The position numbers and the translations under genes are program-made. A model generated the notes under the pieces. It saw only the letters and a program-made list of their open reading frames with translations. It did not search any database and was not told the DNA's origin. Shown piece by piece: positions 11,645 to 20,268 of a DNA stretch of 64,000 nucleotides (its first letter is position 1; the number at the start of each line of letters is the position of its first letter). The DNA lies in assembly GCF_000717345.1 (NCBI RefSeq), contig NZ_JNZA01000025.1:40685-104684 (forward strand). The letters are read 5' to 3'. This DNA is from Streptomyces lydicus. Lineage in GTDB: Bacteria; Actinomycetota; Actinomycetes; Streptomycetales; Streptomycetaceae.

Positions 11645-12169
11645 TCAGAGCGCGCCCGCGGAGGCGTCCTCGGAGCCGGACGGAGCGGCGGCCGCGGCCC
11701 GCTCCACGAGCCCAGGGAAGGCTACGCCGCCGCCGCGCCAGCGCACCGCCCGCACCGCTGCCTCCCGCAGCGCCCCGGCCGCCTCCCGCCGCCGGGCCCG
11801 GCCGCCGGCCCGTACGAGGTCGGCGTAGACGGCCGCCAGCCGGTCCTCCAGCTCCGCCGCCAGCCGGACCGCGGCGGCCGCGTCCGGAACCGGGAACGGC
11901 AGCTCGTACGCGGCGGCCGCGGCCTGCGGGGTGCCACCCAGGTCGCGCACCTCGCGGTGCAGCGCGTCCCGGCGTGCCCGATGCGCGTCGTACGCGGCCA
12001 TCGCCTCCTTGCGCCGGCCGGCGGCGATCCGGCCGCCGACCACGCCGTAGCCGTAGACCGCGGCGTGCTCGGCGGCCAGCGCCGCCTGTACCGCCGTCAG
12101 CTCGTCCGTGCCGTCCGCGTCCTCCGCGTCGTCCCGCTTCTTCGCCTGGTGAGCCGTTCGTGTGCTCAT
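11645..12169 (-). CDS. DUF4439 ferritin-like domain protein
   Basis: A 174-residue, alanine- and arginine-rich, all-helical protein. The amino-terminal segment ALAAEHAAVYGYGVVGGRI is typical of the DUF4439 ferritin-like family, and a second helical half begins near ELPFPVPDAAAAVRLA. No signal peptide is visible, so it is probably cytoplasmic. It lies 66 bases downstream of the lipoprotein gene on the same strand and is probably in its operon. Metal binding has not been shown and the usual di-iron ligands are not obvious. Confidence 0.75.
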   Translation of the reverse strand: MSTRTAHQAKKRDDAEDADGTDELTAVQAALAAEHAAVYGYGVVGGRIAAGRRKEAMAAYDAHRARRDALHREVRDLGGTPQAAAAAYELPFPVPDAAAAVRLAAELEDRLAAVYADLVRAGGRARRREAAGALREAAVRAVRWRGGGVAFPGLVERAAAAAPSGSEDASAGAL

Positions 12170-12235
12170 GGGTGCGCCCCTTCGCTGGTCGGTGCCGTAC
12201 GTCCTGCCGTGCCGGGTGCCGTCATCCGGCGGACG

Positions 12236-12748
12236 TCACCCGGCCGGTTCGGCGAGCAGGTACGCGTGCGCCGCGCCGGACGCGGCCACCGAGGCGAGCA
12301 GCCGGGCCAGCTCCGGCGGCGCGGCGAGCAGTTCCTGGGTCCGGACGTCGGCGAGCTTGCGCTCCGCCTCGGCCAGCGCGCTGCGGGCGGCCTTCTCGTC
12401 GTGCGGCACGGCGGGTGCGGCGGCCTCGTGCGCCCGGCCCTTGGCAGGGGTGCCGCTGGGGGAGGGGGCGGCACGGTGCTCGGTGAACGCCCGGGCGTGC
12501 CGGGCGACTTCGGAGCGCAGCGGACGCAGCCGTTCCGCCAGGGCGGGGTGGGCGGCCAGCGTCGCGTCGTAGCGCGCCAGCAGGGCCGTGCTGTCGCGGG
12601 CGGAGCGCTCGCGCAGCCGTTCGGCGGCGGAGGAGTCCTCGCCCCGGTCGGGGCCGTCGTCCGAGGAGCAGCCGGTGAGCAGTGCCGCGCCCCCGAGGGC
12701 GGCGCCGGCCAGCAGGGTCCTTCTGCGTGAGAGCGCCACTTTCGGCAC
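12236..12748 (-). CDS. Putative lipoprotein, helical
   Basis: A 170-residue protein with a lipoprotein signal: an SRRR patch, a hydrophobic stretch and the lipobox LLTGC followed by SSDDG. The SRRRTLLAG region also resembles a twin-arginine signal. The mature part is charged and helical and may share the ferritin-like helical layout of its neighbour. The GTG at 12748 was chosen because GGGAAG stands 7 bases before it. An in-frame GTG at 12781 would add 11 residues before the signal. The gene is divergent from rimP, with about 150 bases between. Function unknown. Confidence 0.75.
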   Translation of the reverse strand: MPKVALSRRRTLLAGAALGGAALLTGCSSDDGPDRGEDSSAAERLRERSARDSTALLARYDATLAAHPALAERLRPLRSEVARHARAFTEHRAAPSPSGTPAKGRAHEAAAPAVPHDEKAARSALAEAERKLADVRTQELLAAPPELARLLASVAASGAAHAYLLAEPAG

Positions 12749-12814
12749 GTTGCACTTCCCGGGGTCTTTCGTAGTGATCACCGCAGGCGAGAGTATCCGT
12801 GACGACCCACCGAA

Positions 12815-12844
12815 TCGTCAGTACCCCGCCGGAACCGATAGGCT
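12815..12844 (+). promoter_or_regulatory. Candidate promoter of the rimP-nusA-infB operon
   Basis: TCGTCA at 12815-12820, an 18-base spacer, then TAGGCT at 12839-12844, 56 bases before the rimP ATG. The -10 fits the Streptomyces pattern; the -35 fits only in part. Confidence 0.4.
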
Positions 12845-12899
12845 TTGACCCGACACGCGACCTACCCACAACAGCACACGCGGCCGAGGAGTCACCCGG

Positions 12900-13442
12900 A
12901 TGAGCACCACCCAGAGCGAGAGGCTGCGCGGACTGCTTGAACCGCTCGTCGCCGCGCGAGACCTGGATCTGGAAGAGATCGAGGTGACACCGGCGGGAAA
13001 GCGGCGGGTGCTGAGGATCGTGGTCGATTCCGACGAGGGCGTCCAGCTGGACGAGTGCGCCGAGCTGAGCCGCGAGGCGTCGCAGGTCCTGGACGACACC
13101 GAGGTGATGGGCGGCGCGCCCTACACCCTCGAAGTGACCTCCCCGGGCGCCGACCGGCCGCTGACCGAGCTGCGGCACTACCGCCGCGCCGCCGGCCGCC
13201 TCATCAAGGCCCAACTGACCGACGCAGCAGGGTCCGGAGAGCTGGTCGCCCGGATCATCGCCGTTGACGAGGACGGACTGGACCTCGAGGTACCGGGTGT
13301 GAAGGGCCGCAAGCCGACCGCCCGCCGGGTCTCCTTCGACGAGATCGCCAAGGCGCGCGTCGAGCTGGAGTTCAACCGCAAGTCCGACAAGCGCGACGCG
13401 CAGCACGACGAGAAGATCGACGAGAACAAGGAGGAGGCGTAG
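12900..13442 (+). CDS. rimP: Ribosome maturation factor RimP
   Basis: A 180-residue protein needed for 30S subunit maturation. The amino domain contains [32 protein letters not shown] in pieces typical of RimP, then [12 protein letters not shown], and a carboxyl SH3-like domain. The tail is unusually rich in lysine, aspartate and glutamate (about the last 25 residues). The Shine-Dalgarno GAGGAG precedes the ATG. It is the first gene of the conserved rimP-nusA-ylxR-infB cluster; nusA starts 2 bases after its stop. Confidence 0.95.
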   Translation: MSTTQSERLRGLLEPLVAARDLDLEEIEVTPAGKRRVLRIVVDSDEGVQLDECAELSREASQVLDDTEVMGGAPYTLEVTSPGADRPLTELRHYRRAAGRLIKAQLTDAAGSGELVARIIAVDEDGLDLEVPGVKGRKPTARRVSFDEIAKARVELEFNRKSDKRDAQHDEKIDENKEEA

Positions 13443-13444
13443 CC

Positions 13445-14434
13445 GTGGACATCGACATGAGTGCCCTGCGGGGGCTGGTGCGGGAGAAGGAGATCTCGTT
13501 CGACCTGCTGGTCGAGGCGATCGAGTCGGCCCTCCTCATCGCTTACCACCGCACCGAAGGCAGCCGCCGGCGGGCGCGGGTGGAGCTGGACCGCAGCACC
13601 GGTCATGTGACGGTGTGGGCGAAGGAGGACCCGGAGGACCTGGAGGAGGGTGCCGAGCCGCGCGAGTTCGACGACACCCCCTCGGGCTTCGGCCGGATCG
13701 CGGCGACCACCGCCAAGCAGGTCATCCTGCAGCGGCTGCGGGACGCCGAGGAGGAGATCACGTTCGGCGAGTACGCCGGACGGGAGGGCGATGTCGTCAC
13801 CGGCGTCGTCCAGCAGGGCAAGGACCCCAAGAACGTCCTGGTCGACATCGGCCGCCTGGAAGCAATCCTGCCGGTGCAGGAGCAGGTCCCCGGTGAGGAC
13901 TACGCCCACGGCACGCGGCTGCGGTCGTACGTCGTCCGGGTGGTCAAGGGCGTGCGCGGGCCGTCCGTGACGCTGTCGCGGACACATCCCAATTTGGTGA
14001 AGAAGCTCTTCGCCATGGAGGTGCCGGAGATCGCGGACGGGTCGGTGGAGATCGCCGCCATCGCCCGCGAGGCCGGGCACCGTACGAAGATCGCCGTGCG
14101 GTCCACCCGCTCGGGACTCAACCCCAAGGGCGCCTGCATCGGCCCGATGGGCGGCCGGGTGCGCGCGGTGATGGCCGAGCTGCACGGCGAGAAGATCGAC
14201 ATCGTGGACTGGTCGGACGACCCGGCCGAGCTGGTCGCCAACGCGCTGTCGCCGGCCCGGGTCAGCAAGGTCGAGGTCGTGGACCTGGCGGCGCGGTCCG
14301 CCCGGGTCACCGTCCCCGATTACCAGCTGTCACTGGCCATCGGCAAGGAAGGGCAGAACGCCCGGCTCGCCGCCCGTCTCACGGGCTGGCGGATCGACAT
14401 CCGCCCGGACACCGAGCACTCGGCGCAGGACTGA
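13445..14434 (+). CDS. nusA: Transcription elongation/termination factor NusA
   Basis: A 329-residue RNA-polymerase-associated factor that affects pausing, termination and rRNA antitermination. The order is an amino-terminal RNAP-binding domain, an S1 domain (around [20 protein letters not shown]), and two KH domains with [14 protein letters not shown] and [15 protein letters not shown]. It lacks the acidic carboxyl repeats of the E. coli protein, as is usual in actinobacteria. The GTG start at 13445 has AAGGAGG just upstream, inside the end of rimP. Confidence 0.96.
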   Translation: MDIDMSALRGLVREKEISFDLLVEAIESALLIAYHRTEGSRRRARVELDRSTGHVTVWAKEDPEDLEEGAEPREFDDTPSGFGRIAATTAKQVILQRLRDAEEEITFGEYAGREGDVVTGVVQQGKDPKNVLVDIGRLEAILPVQEQVPGEDYAHGTRLRSYVVRVVKGVRGPSVTLSRTHPNLVKKLFAMEVPEIADGSVEIAAIAREAGHRTKIAVRSTRSGLNPKGACIGPMGGRVRAVMAELHGEKIDIVDWSDDPAELVANALSPARVSKVEVVDLAARSARVTVPDYQLSLAIGKEGQNARLAARLTGWRIDIRPDTEHSAQD

Positions 14435-14571
14435 AATCACCCACAGTGATCGACGGGTGCCGCGCATTCCGGAAAATCGGTGGTGTCGCGGCGCCCGACC
14501 GGGAATTCTGAGCAGCGCTCCGGCCCTTACCCCATCGGGGTCGGGTCGGTGCGGGGAGGTAGACTTAAGCA

Positions 14572-14850
14572 GTGTCTGGCCGGACGCATGCCCGGGCATG
14601 CCCTGAGCGCACCTGTCTGGGATGCCGGGAGCGAGCGGCCAAGGGCGATTTGCTGCGCATCGTGGCGATCGAGGGTGAGTGTGCCCCCGATCCTCGCGGT
14701 ACGCTGCCCGGCCGGGGTGCGTACGTGCATCCCACATTGGTCTGCCTCGACCTGGCGGTTCGCCGCCGGGCGTTCCCCCGGGCCTTTCGGGGCCGGGGAC
14801 CGTTCGATTCGACGGAGTTGCGTCGGTTCCTCGAACGGGGCGCCGGTTGA
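14572..14850 (+). CDS. ylxR: YlxR family (DUF448) RNA-binding protein
   Basis: A 92-residue basic protein with the family signature RTCLGCRERAAKGDLLRIV near the amino end and GRGAYVHPTLVCLDLAVRR further on. It lies between nusA and infB, the standard position. YlxR proteins bind RNA and have been linked to RNase P in some bacteria. Its role here is inferred. The GTG start at 14572 is supported by GGGGAGG about 11 bases upstream. A gap of 137 bases after nusA leaves room for an internal promoter. Confidence 0.88.
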   Translation: MSGRTHARACPERTCLGCRERAAKGDLLRIVAIEGECAPDPRGTLPGRGAYVHPTLVCLDLAVRRRAFPRAFRGRGPFDSTELRRFLERGAG

Positions 14851-15026
14851 AGCCGCCCATGCAATAACGCACAGCAAGAACGCACAGCGCACGGAAAACC
14901 GTGCGGTCAGGTACCTCGCGAGTCGGAAGTAGGTCGAGATTGCGATGAGCACTCGATGAGTACGCGATGAGTACGCCCATGAAGTAGCGACGGTCCGGTG
15001 GACAACCCGGACCTAGAAGGAGCGAA

Positions 15027-18000
15027 GTGGCTAAGGTCCGGGTATACGAACTCGCCAAGGAGTTCGGCGTTGAGAGCAAGGTCGTCATGGCCAAGCTCCA
15101 AGAACTTGGTGAATTCGTCCGTTCGGCGTCCTCGACGATCGAGGCGCCGGTTGTTCGCAAGTTGACCGACGCTTTCCAGGCAGGCAGCGGCAACGGCCGC
15201 GCCGCCGGTAAGCCCGCGGCGCCGCGCAAGTCGGCCCCCTCGAAGCCGTCGGCGCCCTCTCCGGCGCAGGCGGCCCGTCCTGCTGCCCCGAAGCCGGGCG
15301 CCCCCAAGCCGGGCCCCGCGGCTCCGGCAGCCCCCGAGGCGCCGAAGGCCCCCGAGGCCCCGGTTGCCCCTGAGGCCCCGGTTGCCCCCAAGAGCACTCC
15401 CGCCGCCGGCCCCACCCCGGGCCCGCGCCCCGCACCGGCGCGCCCCGCGGCACCCAAGCCCGCTCCGGCCGCCCCCGCGCAGCCCGAGTTCCAGGCTCCG
15501 CCGGCCGCCTCCGCGCCGTCGGCTCCCCGCCCCGGTGCCACCCCCGGCCCGCGCCCGGCCCGTCCGGCGTCCGGTTCCGGTCAGGGTGGTCAGGGTCGCG
15601 GTGGCGCCCCGCGTCCCGGTGGCGAGCGTCCGGCACCCCGTCCCGGCGCGCGTCCCTCCGGTCCGCGTCCGGGCAACAACCCCTTCACCTCCGGTGGCTC
15701 CACGGGCATGGCCCGTCCGCAGGCCCCCCGTCCCGGTGGCGCCCCGCGTCCCGGCGGCCAGGGTGGCCCCGGCGGCCCGCGTCCGCAGGGCGGCGGCCAG
15801 GGTGGCCCCCGTCCCCAGGGCCAGGGCGGCGCGCGTCCGGCCCCCGGTGGTATGCCCCGTCCGCAGGGTGCGGCTCCCGGCGGTGCCGGCCCGCGTCCCG
15901 GCGGCGGTAACCGTCCGAACCCGGGCATGATGCCGCAGCGTCCGGCTGCCGGCCCGCGTCCGGGCCCCGGTGGCGGCGGCGGTCGCGGTCCCGGCGGTGC
16001 CGGTCGTCCCGGCGGTGCCGGTCGTCCGGGCGGTGGCGGCGGCTTCGCCGGTCGTCCCGGTGGCGGCGGCGGTCGTCCGGGTGGCGGCGGCGGTTTCGCC
16101 GGTCGTCCCGGTGGCGGCGGTCCCGGTGGTGGCGGCGGCTTCGGCGGCGGTCGTCCTGGCTTCGCCGGTCGTCCCGGCGGTCCCGGTGGCCGTGGTGGCA
16201 CGCAGGGTGCGTTCGGCCGTCCCGGCGGTCCGGCGCGTCGTGGCCGCAAGTCGAAGCGGCAGCGCCGTCAGGAGTACGAGGCCATGCAGGCCCCGTCGGT
16301 CGGCGGCATCATGCTGCCGCGCGGCAACGGTGCGACGGTTCGCCTGTCGCGCGGTGCCTCGCTGACGGACTTCGCGGAGAAGATCAACGCCAACCCGGCG
16401 TCGCTGGTCCAGGTCATGCTGAACCTCGGCGAGATGGTCACCGCGACCCAGTCGGTCTCCGACGAGACGCTGCAGCTGCTCGCCGACGAGATGAACTACG
16501 TCGTCGAGATCGTCAGCCCGGAGGAGGAGGACCGCGAGCTTCTCGAGTCCTTCGACATCGACTTCGGTGAGAACGAGGGCGGCGAGGACATGCTCGTCGC
16601 GCGTCCGCCGGTGGTGACCGTCATGGGTCACGTCGACCACGGTAAGACCCGACTGCTCGACGCGATCCGCAAGACGAACGTCATCGCGGGCGAGGCCGGC
16701 GGCATCACCCAGCACATCGGTGCCTACCAGGTCGCGACCGAGGTCAACGAAGAAGAGCGTCGGATCACCTTCATCGACACCCCGGGTCACGAGGCGTTCA
16801 CCGCCATGCGTGCCCGTGGTGCCAAGTCGACCGACATCGCGATCCTCGTGGTGGCGGCCAACGACGGTGTCATGCCGCAGACGATCGAGGCCCTGAACCA
16901 CGCCAAGGCGGCCGAGGTGCCGATCGTGGTCGCGGTCAACAAGATCGACGTCGAGGGCGCCGACCCGACCAAGGTGCGCGGTCAGCTGACCGAGTACGGC
17001 CTGGTGGCCGAGGAGTACGGCGGCGACACCATGTTCGTCGACATCTCCGCCAAGCAGGGCGAGAACATCGACTCCCTGCTGGAGGCCGTGGTCCTCACCG
17101 CGGACGCCTCGCTCGACCTTCGCGCCAACGCGGAGATGGACGCGCAGGGTATTGCGATCGAGGCCCACCTCGACCGCGGTCGCGGCGCCGTCGCCACCGT
17201 CCTCGTCCAGCGCGGAACGCTCCGCGTCGGCGACACGATGGTCGCCGGTGACGCCTACGGCCGAGTCCGCGCGATGCTCGACGACAAGGGCAACAACGTC
17301 GAGGAAGCGGGTCCGTCGACCCCCGTCCTGGTCCTGGGTCTGACCAACGTCCCGGGTGCCGGCGACAACTTCCTGGTGGTCGACGAGGACCGTACGGCCC
17401 GTCAGATCGCCGAGAAGCGCGCGGCCCGCGAGCGCAACGCGGCCTTCGCCAAGCGCACCCGCCGGGTGTCGCTGGAGGACCTCGACAAGGTGCTCAAGGC
17501 CGGCCTGGTGCAGGACCTCAACATCATCATCAAGGGCGACGCGTCCGGTTCGGTGGAGGCTCTCGAGTCCTCGCTGCTCCAGCTCGACGTCGGCGAAGAG
17601 GTCGAGATCCGCATCCTGCACCGCGGTGTGGGTGCGGTCACCGAGTCGGACATCAACCTGGCGACCGGCTCCGACGCGATCGTCATCGGCTTCAACGTGC
17701 GCGCCGAAGGCCGTGCCACGCAGATGGCCGAGCGCGAGGGTGTCGACGTCCGGTACTACTCGGTCATCTACCAGGCGATCGAGGAGATCGAGGCGGCCCT
17801 CAAGGGCATGCTGAAGCCGGAGTACGAGGAGGTCGAGCTCGGTACCGCGGAGATCCGCGAGATCTTCCGCTCGTCCAAGCTCGGCAACATCGCCGGTGTG
17901 CTCATCCGCTCCGGCGAGGTCAAGCGCAACACCAAGGCGCGCCTCATCCGCGACGGCAAGGTGGTCGCGGAGGACCTCAACATCCAGGGTCTGCGCCGCT

Positions 18001-18125
18001 TCAAGGACGACGTCACCGAGATCCGCGAAGGCTTCGAGGGCGGTATCAACCTCGGAAACTTCAACGACATCAAGATCGACGACGTCATCGCGACGTACGA
18101 GATGCGCGAGAAGCCTCGCGGCTGA
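15027..18125 (+). CDS. infB: Translation initiation factor IF-2
   Basis: A 1032-residue GTPase that delivers fMet-tRNA to the 30S subunit. An IF2N domain (residues 1-55) is followed by a very long alanine/proline, then glycine/arginine/proline-rich stretch (about 55-410), a second IF2N-type region, and the G domain. There GHVDHGKT (about 533), [12 protein letters not shown] and the SAK loop stand in order. Two beta-barrels and domain C complete it. The linker is much longer than in E. coli and is probably disordered. The GTG start has AGAAGGAG upstream. Confidence 0.97.
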   Translation: MAKVRVYELAKEFGVESKVVMAKLQELGEFVRSASSTIEAPVVRKLTDAFQAGSGNGRAAGKPAAPRKSAPSKPSAPSPAQAARPAAPKPGAPKPGPAAPAAPEAPKAPEAPVAPEAPVAPKSTPAAGPTPGPRPAPARPAAPKPAPAAPAQPEFQAPPAASAPSAPRPGATPGPRPARPASGSGQGGQGRGGAPRPGGERPAPRPGARPSGPRPGNNPFTSGGSTGMARPQAPRPGGAPRPGGQGGPGGPRPQGGGQGGPRPQGQGGARPAPGGMPRPQGAAPGGAGPRPGGGNRPNPGMMPQRPAAGPRPGPGGGGGRGPGGAGRPGGAGRPGGGGGFAGRPGGGGGRPGGGGGFAGRPGGGGPGGGGGFGGGRPGFAGRPGGPGGRGGTQGAFGRPGGPARRGRKSKRQRRQEYEAMQAPSVGGIMLPRGNGATVRLSRGASLTDFAEKINANPASLVQVMLNLGEMVTATQSVSDETLQLLADEMNYVVEIVSPEEEDRELLESFDIDFGENEGGEDMLVARPPVVTVMGHVDHGKTRLLDAIRKTNVIAGEAGGITQHIGAYQVATEVNEEERRITFIDTPGHEAFTAMRARGAKSTDIAILVVAANDGVMPQTIEALNHAKAAEVPIVVAVNKIDVEGADPTKVRGQLTEYGLVAEEYGGDTMFVDISAKQGENIDSLLEAVVLTADASLDLRANAEMDAQGIAIEAHLDRGRGAVATVLVQRGTLRVGDTMVAGDAYGRVRAMLDDKGNNVEEAGPSTPVLVLGLTNVPGAGDNFLVVDEDRTARQIAEKRAARERNAAFAKRTRRVSLEDLDKVLKAGLVQDLNIIIKGDASGSVEALESSLLQLDVGEEVEIRILHRGVGAVTESDINLATGSDAIVIGFNVRAEGRATQMAEREGVDVRYYSVIYQAIEEIEAALKGMLKPEYEEVELGTAEIREIFRSSKLGNIAGVLIRSGEVKRNTKARLIRDGKVVAEDLNIQGLRRFKDDVTEIREGFEGGINLGNFNDIKIDDVIATYEMREKPRG

Positions 18126-18160
18126 TCACGCAGCGACGTACCGGGGCCGGTCGGCTGGGC

Positions 18161-18194
18161 CCCTCCTGCCGCCGCGAAGGCGGCGGCAGGAGGG
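18161..18194 (+). terminator. Hairpin terminator after infB
   Basis: A 15-bp perfect stem (18161-18175 with 18180-18194) with a GAAG tetraloop, nested inside a further CCGGGGCC/GGCCCCGG pairing. It stands between infB and ylxP, so some transcripts probably end here. Confidence 0.8.
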
Positions 18195-18284
18195 AGAAAC
18201 TCCGTCGATCGGCCCCGGCCGTTCCGTGTACGGTTCCCATGACACGGACACCTAAGGCCCCACGGGTGGCTTGACCCGTCTTGC

Positions 18285-18578
18285 ATGTACGTAGGGACGC
18301 TGTCCTTCGACCTGCTTCTCGGCGACGTACGGTCGCTCAAGGAGAAGCGCTCCGTCGTCCGCCCGATCGTCGCCGAGCTGCACCGCAAATTCGCGGTGAG
18401 CGTCGCGGAGGTCGGGGACCAGGATCTGCACCGCAGGGCCACCATCGGTCTGGCGGTGGTCTCCGGGGACACGGGGCATCTGACCGATGTCATGGACCGT
18501 TGCGAGCGCCTGGTCGCCGCACGGCCCGAAGTGGAGCTGCTGTCGGTGCGCCGACGGCTGCACGGCGACGACGACTGA
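18285..18578 (+). CDS. ylxP: YlxP family (DUF503) protein
   Basis: A 97-residue protein with the DUF503 start MYVGTLSFDLLL and the core SLKEKRSVVRPIVAELHRKF. This family sits between infB and rbfA in many Gram-positive bacteria. The fold is ferredoxin-like and no enzymatic role is established. The ATG at 18285 gives the full conserved start. Confidence 0.9.
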   Translation: MYVGTLSFDLLLGDVRSLKEKRSVVRPIVAELHRKFAVSVAEVGDQDLHRRATIGLAVVSGDTGHLTDVMDRCERLVAARPEVELLSVRRRLHGDDD

Positions 18579-18644
18579 CCTGGTCACGGGGCACGGCGCC
18601 GCCGGTGGAAGCACAATTGTGGAAGACAAGAAGGAGACGGACCA

Positions 18645-19100
18645 GTGGCCGACAATGCGCGGGCGAAGAAGCTGGCGGACCTCATCCGGGAGGTGGTCGC
18701 CCAGAAGCTGCAGCGCGGAATCAAGGACCCGCGGCTCGGTTCGCACGTGACCATCACGGACACCCGGGTCACCGGCGACCTGCGGGAGGCTACGGTCTTC
18801 TACACGGTCTACGGCGATGACGAGGAGCGGGCCAGCGCGGCCGCCGGACTGGAGAGCGCCAAGGGCATCCTGCGCTCCGCGGTCGGCGCCGCGGCCGGCA
18901 CGAAGTTCACGCCGACCCTGACGTTCGTGGCGGACGCACTGCCGGAGAACGCCAAGACCATCGAGAACCTGCTCGACAAGGCACGGGCCTCGGACGCCAA
19001 GGTGCGCGAGGTCTCCTCGGGGGCCCAGTACGCCGGCGAGGCCGATCCGTACCGCAAGCCGGGCGACGACGAGGACGACGAGGGCACCGGCGCAGAATGA
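18645..19100 (+). CDS. rbfA: 30S ribosome-binding factor RbfA
   Basis: A 151-residue KH-like protein that acts late in 30S maturation. It shows RAKKLADLIREVVAQKLQ at the start and the family segment DPRLGSHVTITDTRVTGDLREATVFYTVYGD in pieces. The carboxyl end is an acidic tail (DDEDDEGTGAE). The GTG start has AAGGAG upstream. It overlaps truB by four bases (ATGA), so translation is coupled. Confidence 0.95.
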   Translation: MADNARAKKLADLIREVVAQKLQRGIKDPRLGSHVTITDTRVTGDLREATVFYTVYGDDEERASAAAGLESAKGILRSAVGAAAGTKFTPTLTFVADALPENAKTIENLLDKARASDAKVREVSSGAQYAGEADPYRKPGDDEDDEGTGAE

Positions 19101-20026
19101 AGCGTGAGAGCAACAAGCCGGGCGGCCTGATCATCGTCGACAAGCCGTCCGGCTTCACTTCGCACGACGTGGTGGCGAAGATGCGCGGCATGGCCCGCAC
19201 CCGCCGGGTCGGCCACGCCGGCACCCTCGACCCGATGGCCACGGGCGTCCTCGTCCTCGGCCTGGAGCGGGCCACCAAGCTCCTCGGCCACCTCGCACTG
19301 ACCGAGAAGGAGTACGTCGGCACGATCCGGCTCGGGCAGACCACGATCACCGACGACGCCGAGGGCGACATCACCGCGTCCAAGGCGGCGCACGGCATCG
19401 CCCGCGAGGACATCGACGCCGGCGTCGCGCAGCTGTCCGGCGCGATCATGCAGGTCCCGTCGAAGGTCAGCGCGATCAAGATCGACGGCAAGCGGTCCTA
19501 CTCCCGGGTCCGCGACGGCGAGGACGTGGAGATCCCGGCGCGTCCGGTGACCATCTCCTCGTTCGTCGTGCACTCCGCGCACGAGGCCGAGGCGGAGGAC
19601 GGCACCCCGGTGACCGACCTGCTCGTCTCCGTCGAGTGCTCGTCCGGTACGTACATCCGCGCCCTCGCCCGTGACCTGGGCGCCGGGCTCGGCGTGGGCG
19701 GCCACCTGACCGCGCTGCGCCGCACCCGGGTCGGCCCGTACAAGCTGGACCGGGCGCGCACGCTGGAGCAGCTGCAGGCCGCGGTGGACGATCCCGAGGG
19801 TGGCGGCCTGCCGGTCATGCCGGTCGGGGAGGCCGCCGAGGCGGCCTTCACCCGCTGGGACGTCACCGAGCCCCAGGCCCGGCTGCTGCTGAACGGCGCG
19901 CGGATCGCCATGCCGCACTTCGAGGGCAACGGCCCGGTCGCCGCCTTCGGGCCGGACGGCCGTTTCCTGGCGCTGGTGGAGAACCAGGGCGGCAAGGCGA
20001 AGAGCCTGGCGGTCTTCGCCGTCTAG
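19097..20026 (+). CDS. truB: tRNA pseudouridine(55) synthase TruB
   Basis: A 309-residue enzyme that makes pseudouridine-55 in the tRNA T-loop. The catalytic region GHAGTLDPMATGVLVLG contains the nucleophilic aspartate. KPSGFTSHDVV, VGTIRLGQTTITDDAEG and the RNA-contact segment SGTYIRALARDLG follow in order. A carboxyl PUA-like part is present. It is the last gene of the rimP operon and is followed by a hairpin. Confidence 0.96.
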   Translation: MKRESNKPGGLIIVDKPSGFTSHDVVAKMRGMARTRRVGHAGTLDPMATGVLVLGLERATKLLGHLALTEKEYVGTIRLGQTTITDDAEGDITASKAAHGIAREDIDAGVAQLSGAIMQVPSKVSAIKIDGKRSYSRVRDGEDVEIPARPVTISSFVVHSAHEAEAEDGTPVTDLLVSVECSSGTYIRALARDLGAGLGVGGHLTALRRTRVGPYKLDRARTLEQLQAAVDDPEGGGLPVMPVGEAAEAAFTRWDVTEPQARLLLNGARIAMPHFEGNGPVAAFGPDGRFLALVENQGGKAKSLAVFAV

Positions 20027-20050
20027 GCAGCAGAGCCAGGGCACGAAGGT

Positions 20051-20101
20051 GGTGGAACGCGGGCCGTCCGGACCGGCTCGGGAACCGGTCCGCGCTCCAC
20101 C
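20051..20101 (+). terminator. Terminator hairpin after truB
   Basis: Outer arms GGTGG...CCACC with CGCG pairing and an inner GGACCGG/CCGGTCC stem, 24 bases after the truB stop. It closes the rimP-truB operon. Confidence 0.7.
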
Positions 20102-20140
20102 ATCCCCCTCCGCCTGATCTCTCTCCAGCGCGTTACCGGC

Positions 20141-20173
20141 ATTCACTCATTCGGTGAGGCGCTCGGAGTGAAT
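20141..20173 (+). promoter_or_regulatory. Inverted repeat upstream of the protease-like/NTPase gene (operator or attenuator candidate)
   Basis: ATTCACTC at 20141-20148 and GAGTGAAT at 20166-20173 are perfect 8-bp arms. A competing inner pairing CTCA/TGAG is also possible. The repeat lies 96 bases before the start of the large gene and is more A/T-rich than its surroundings. Regulator unknown. Confidence 0.4.
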
Positions 20174-20268
20174 CAAGGTGTGGACGGGGGCGCTTTCCCG
20201 CAGCAGCCCACCGCGACGATCACCGCCTGCTTACCGTCGGAGAACGGAACAGGCGGGGAGGATCGGCA

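Noticed and set aside
14907..17621. 904-residue reverse frame opposite infB
   Set aside because: Thr/Arg/Gly-rich shadow of the IF-2 coding strand.
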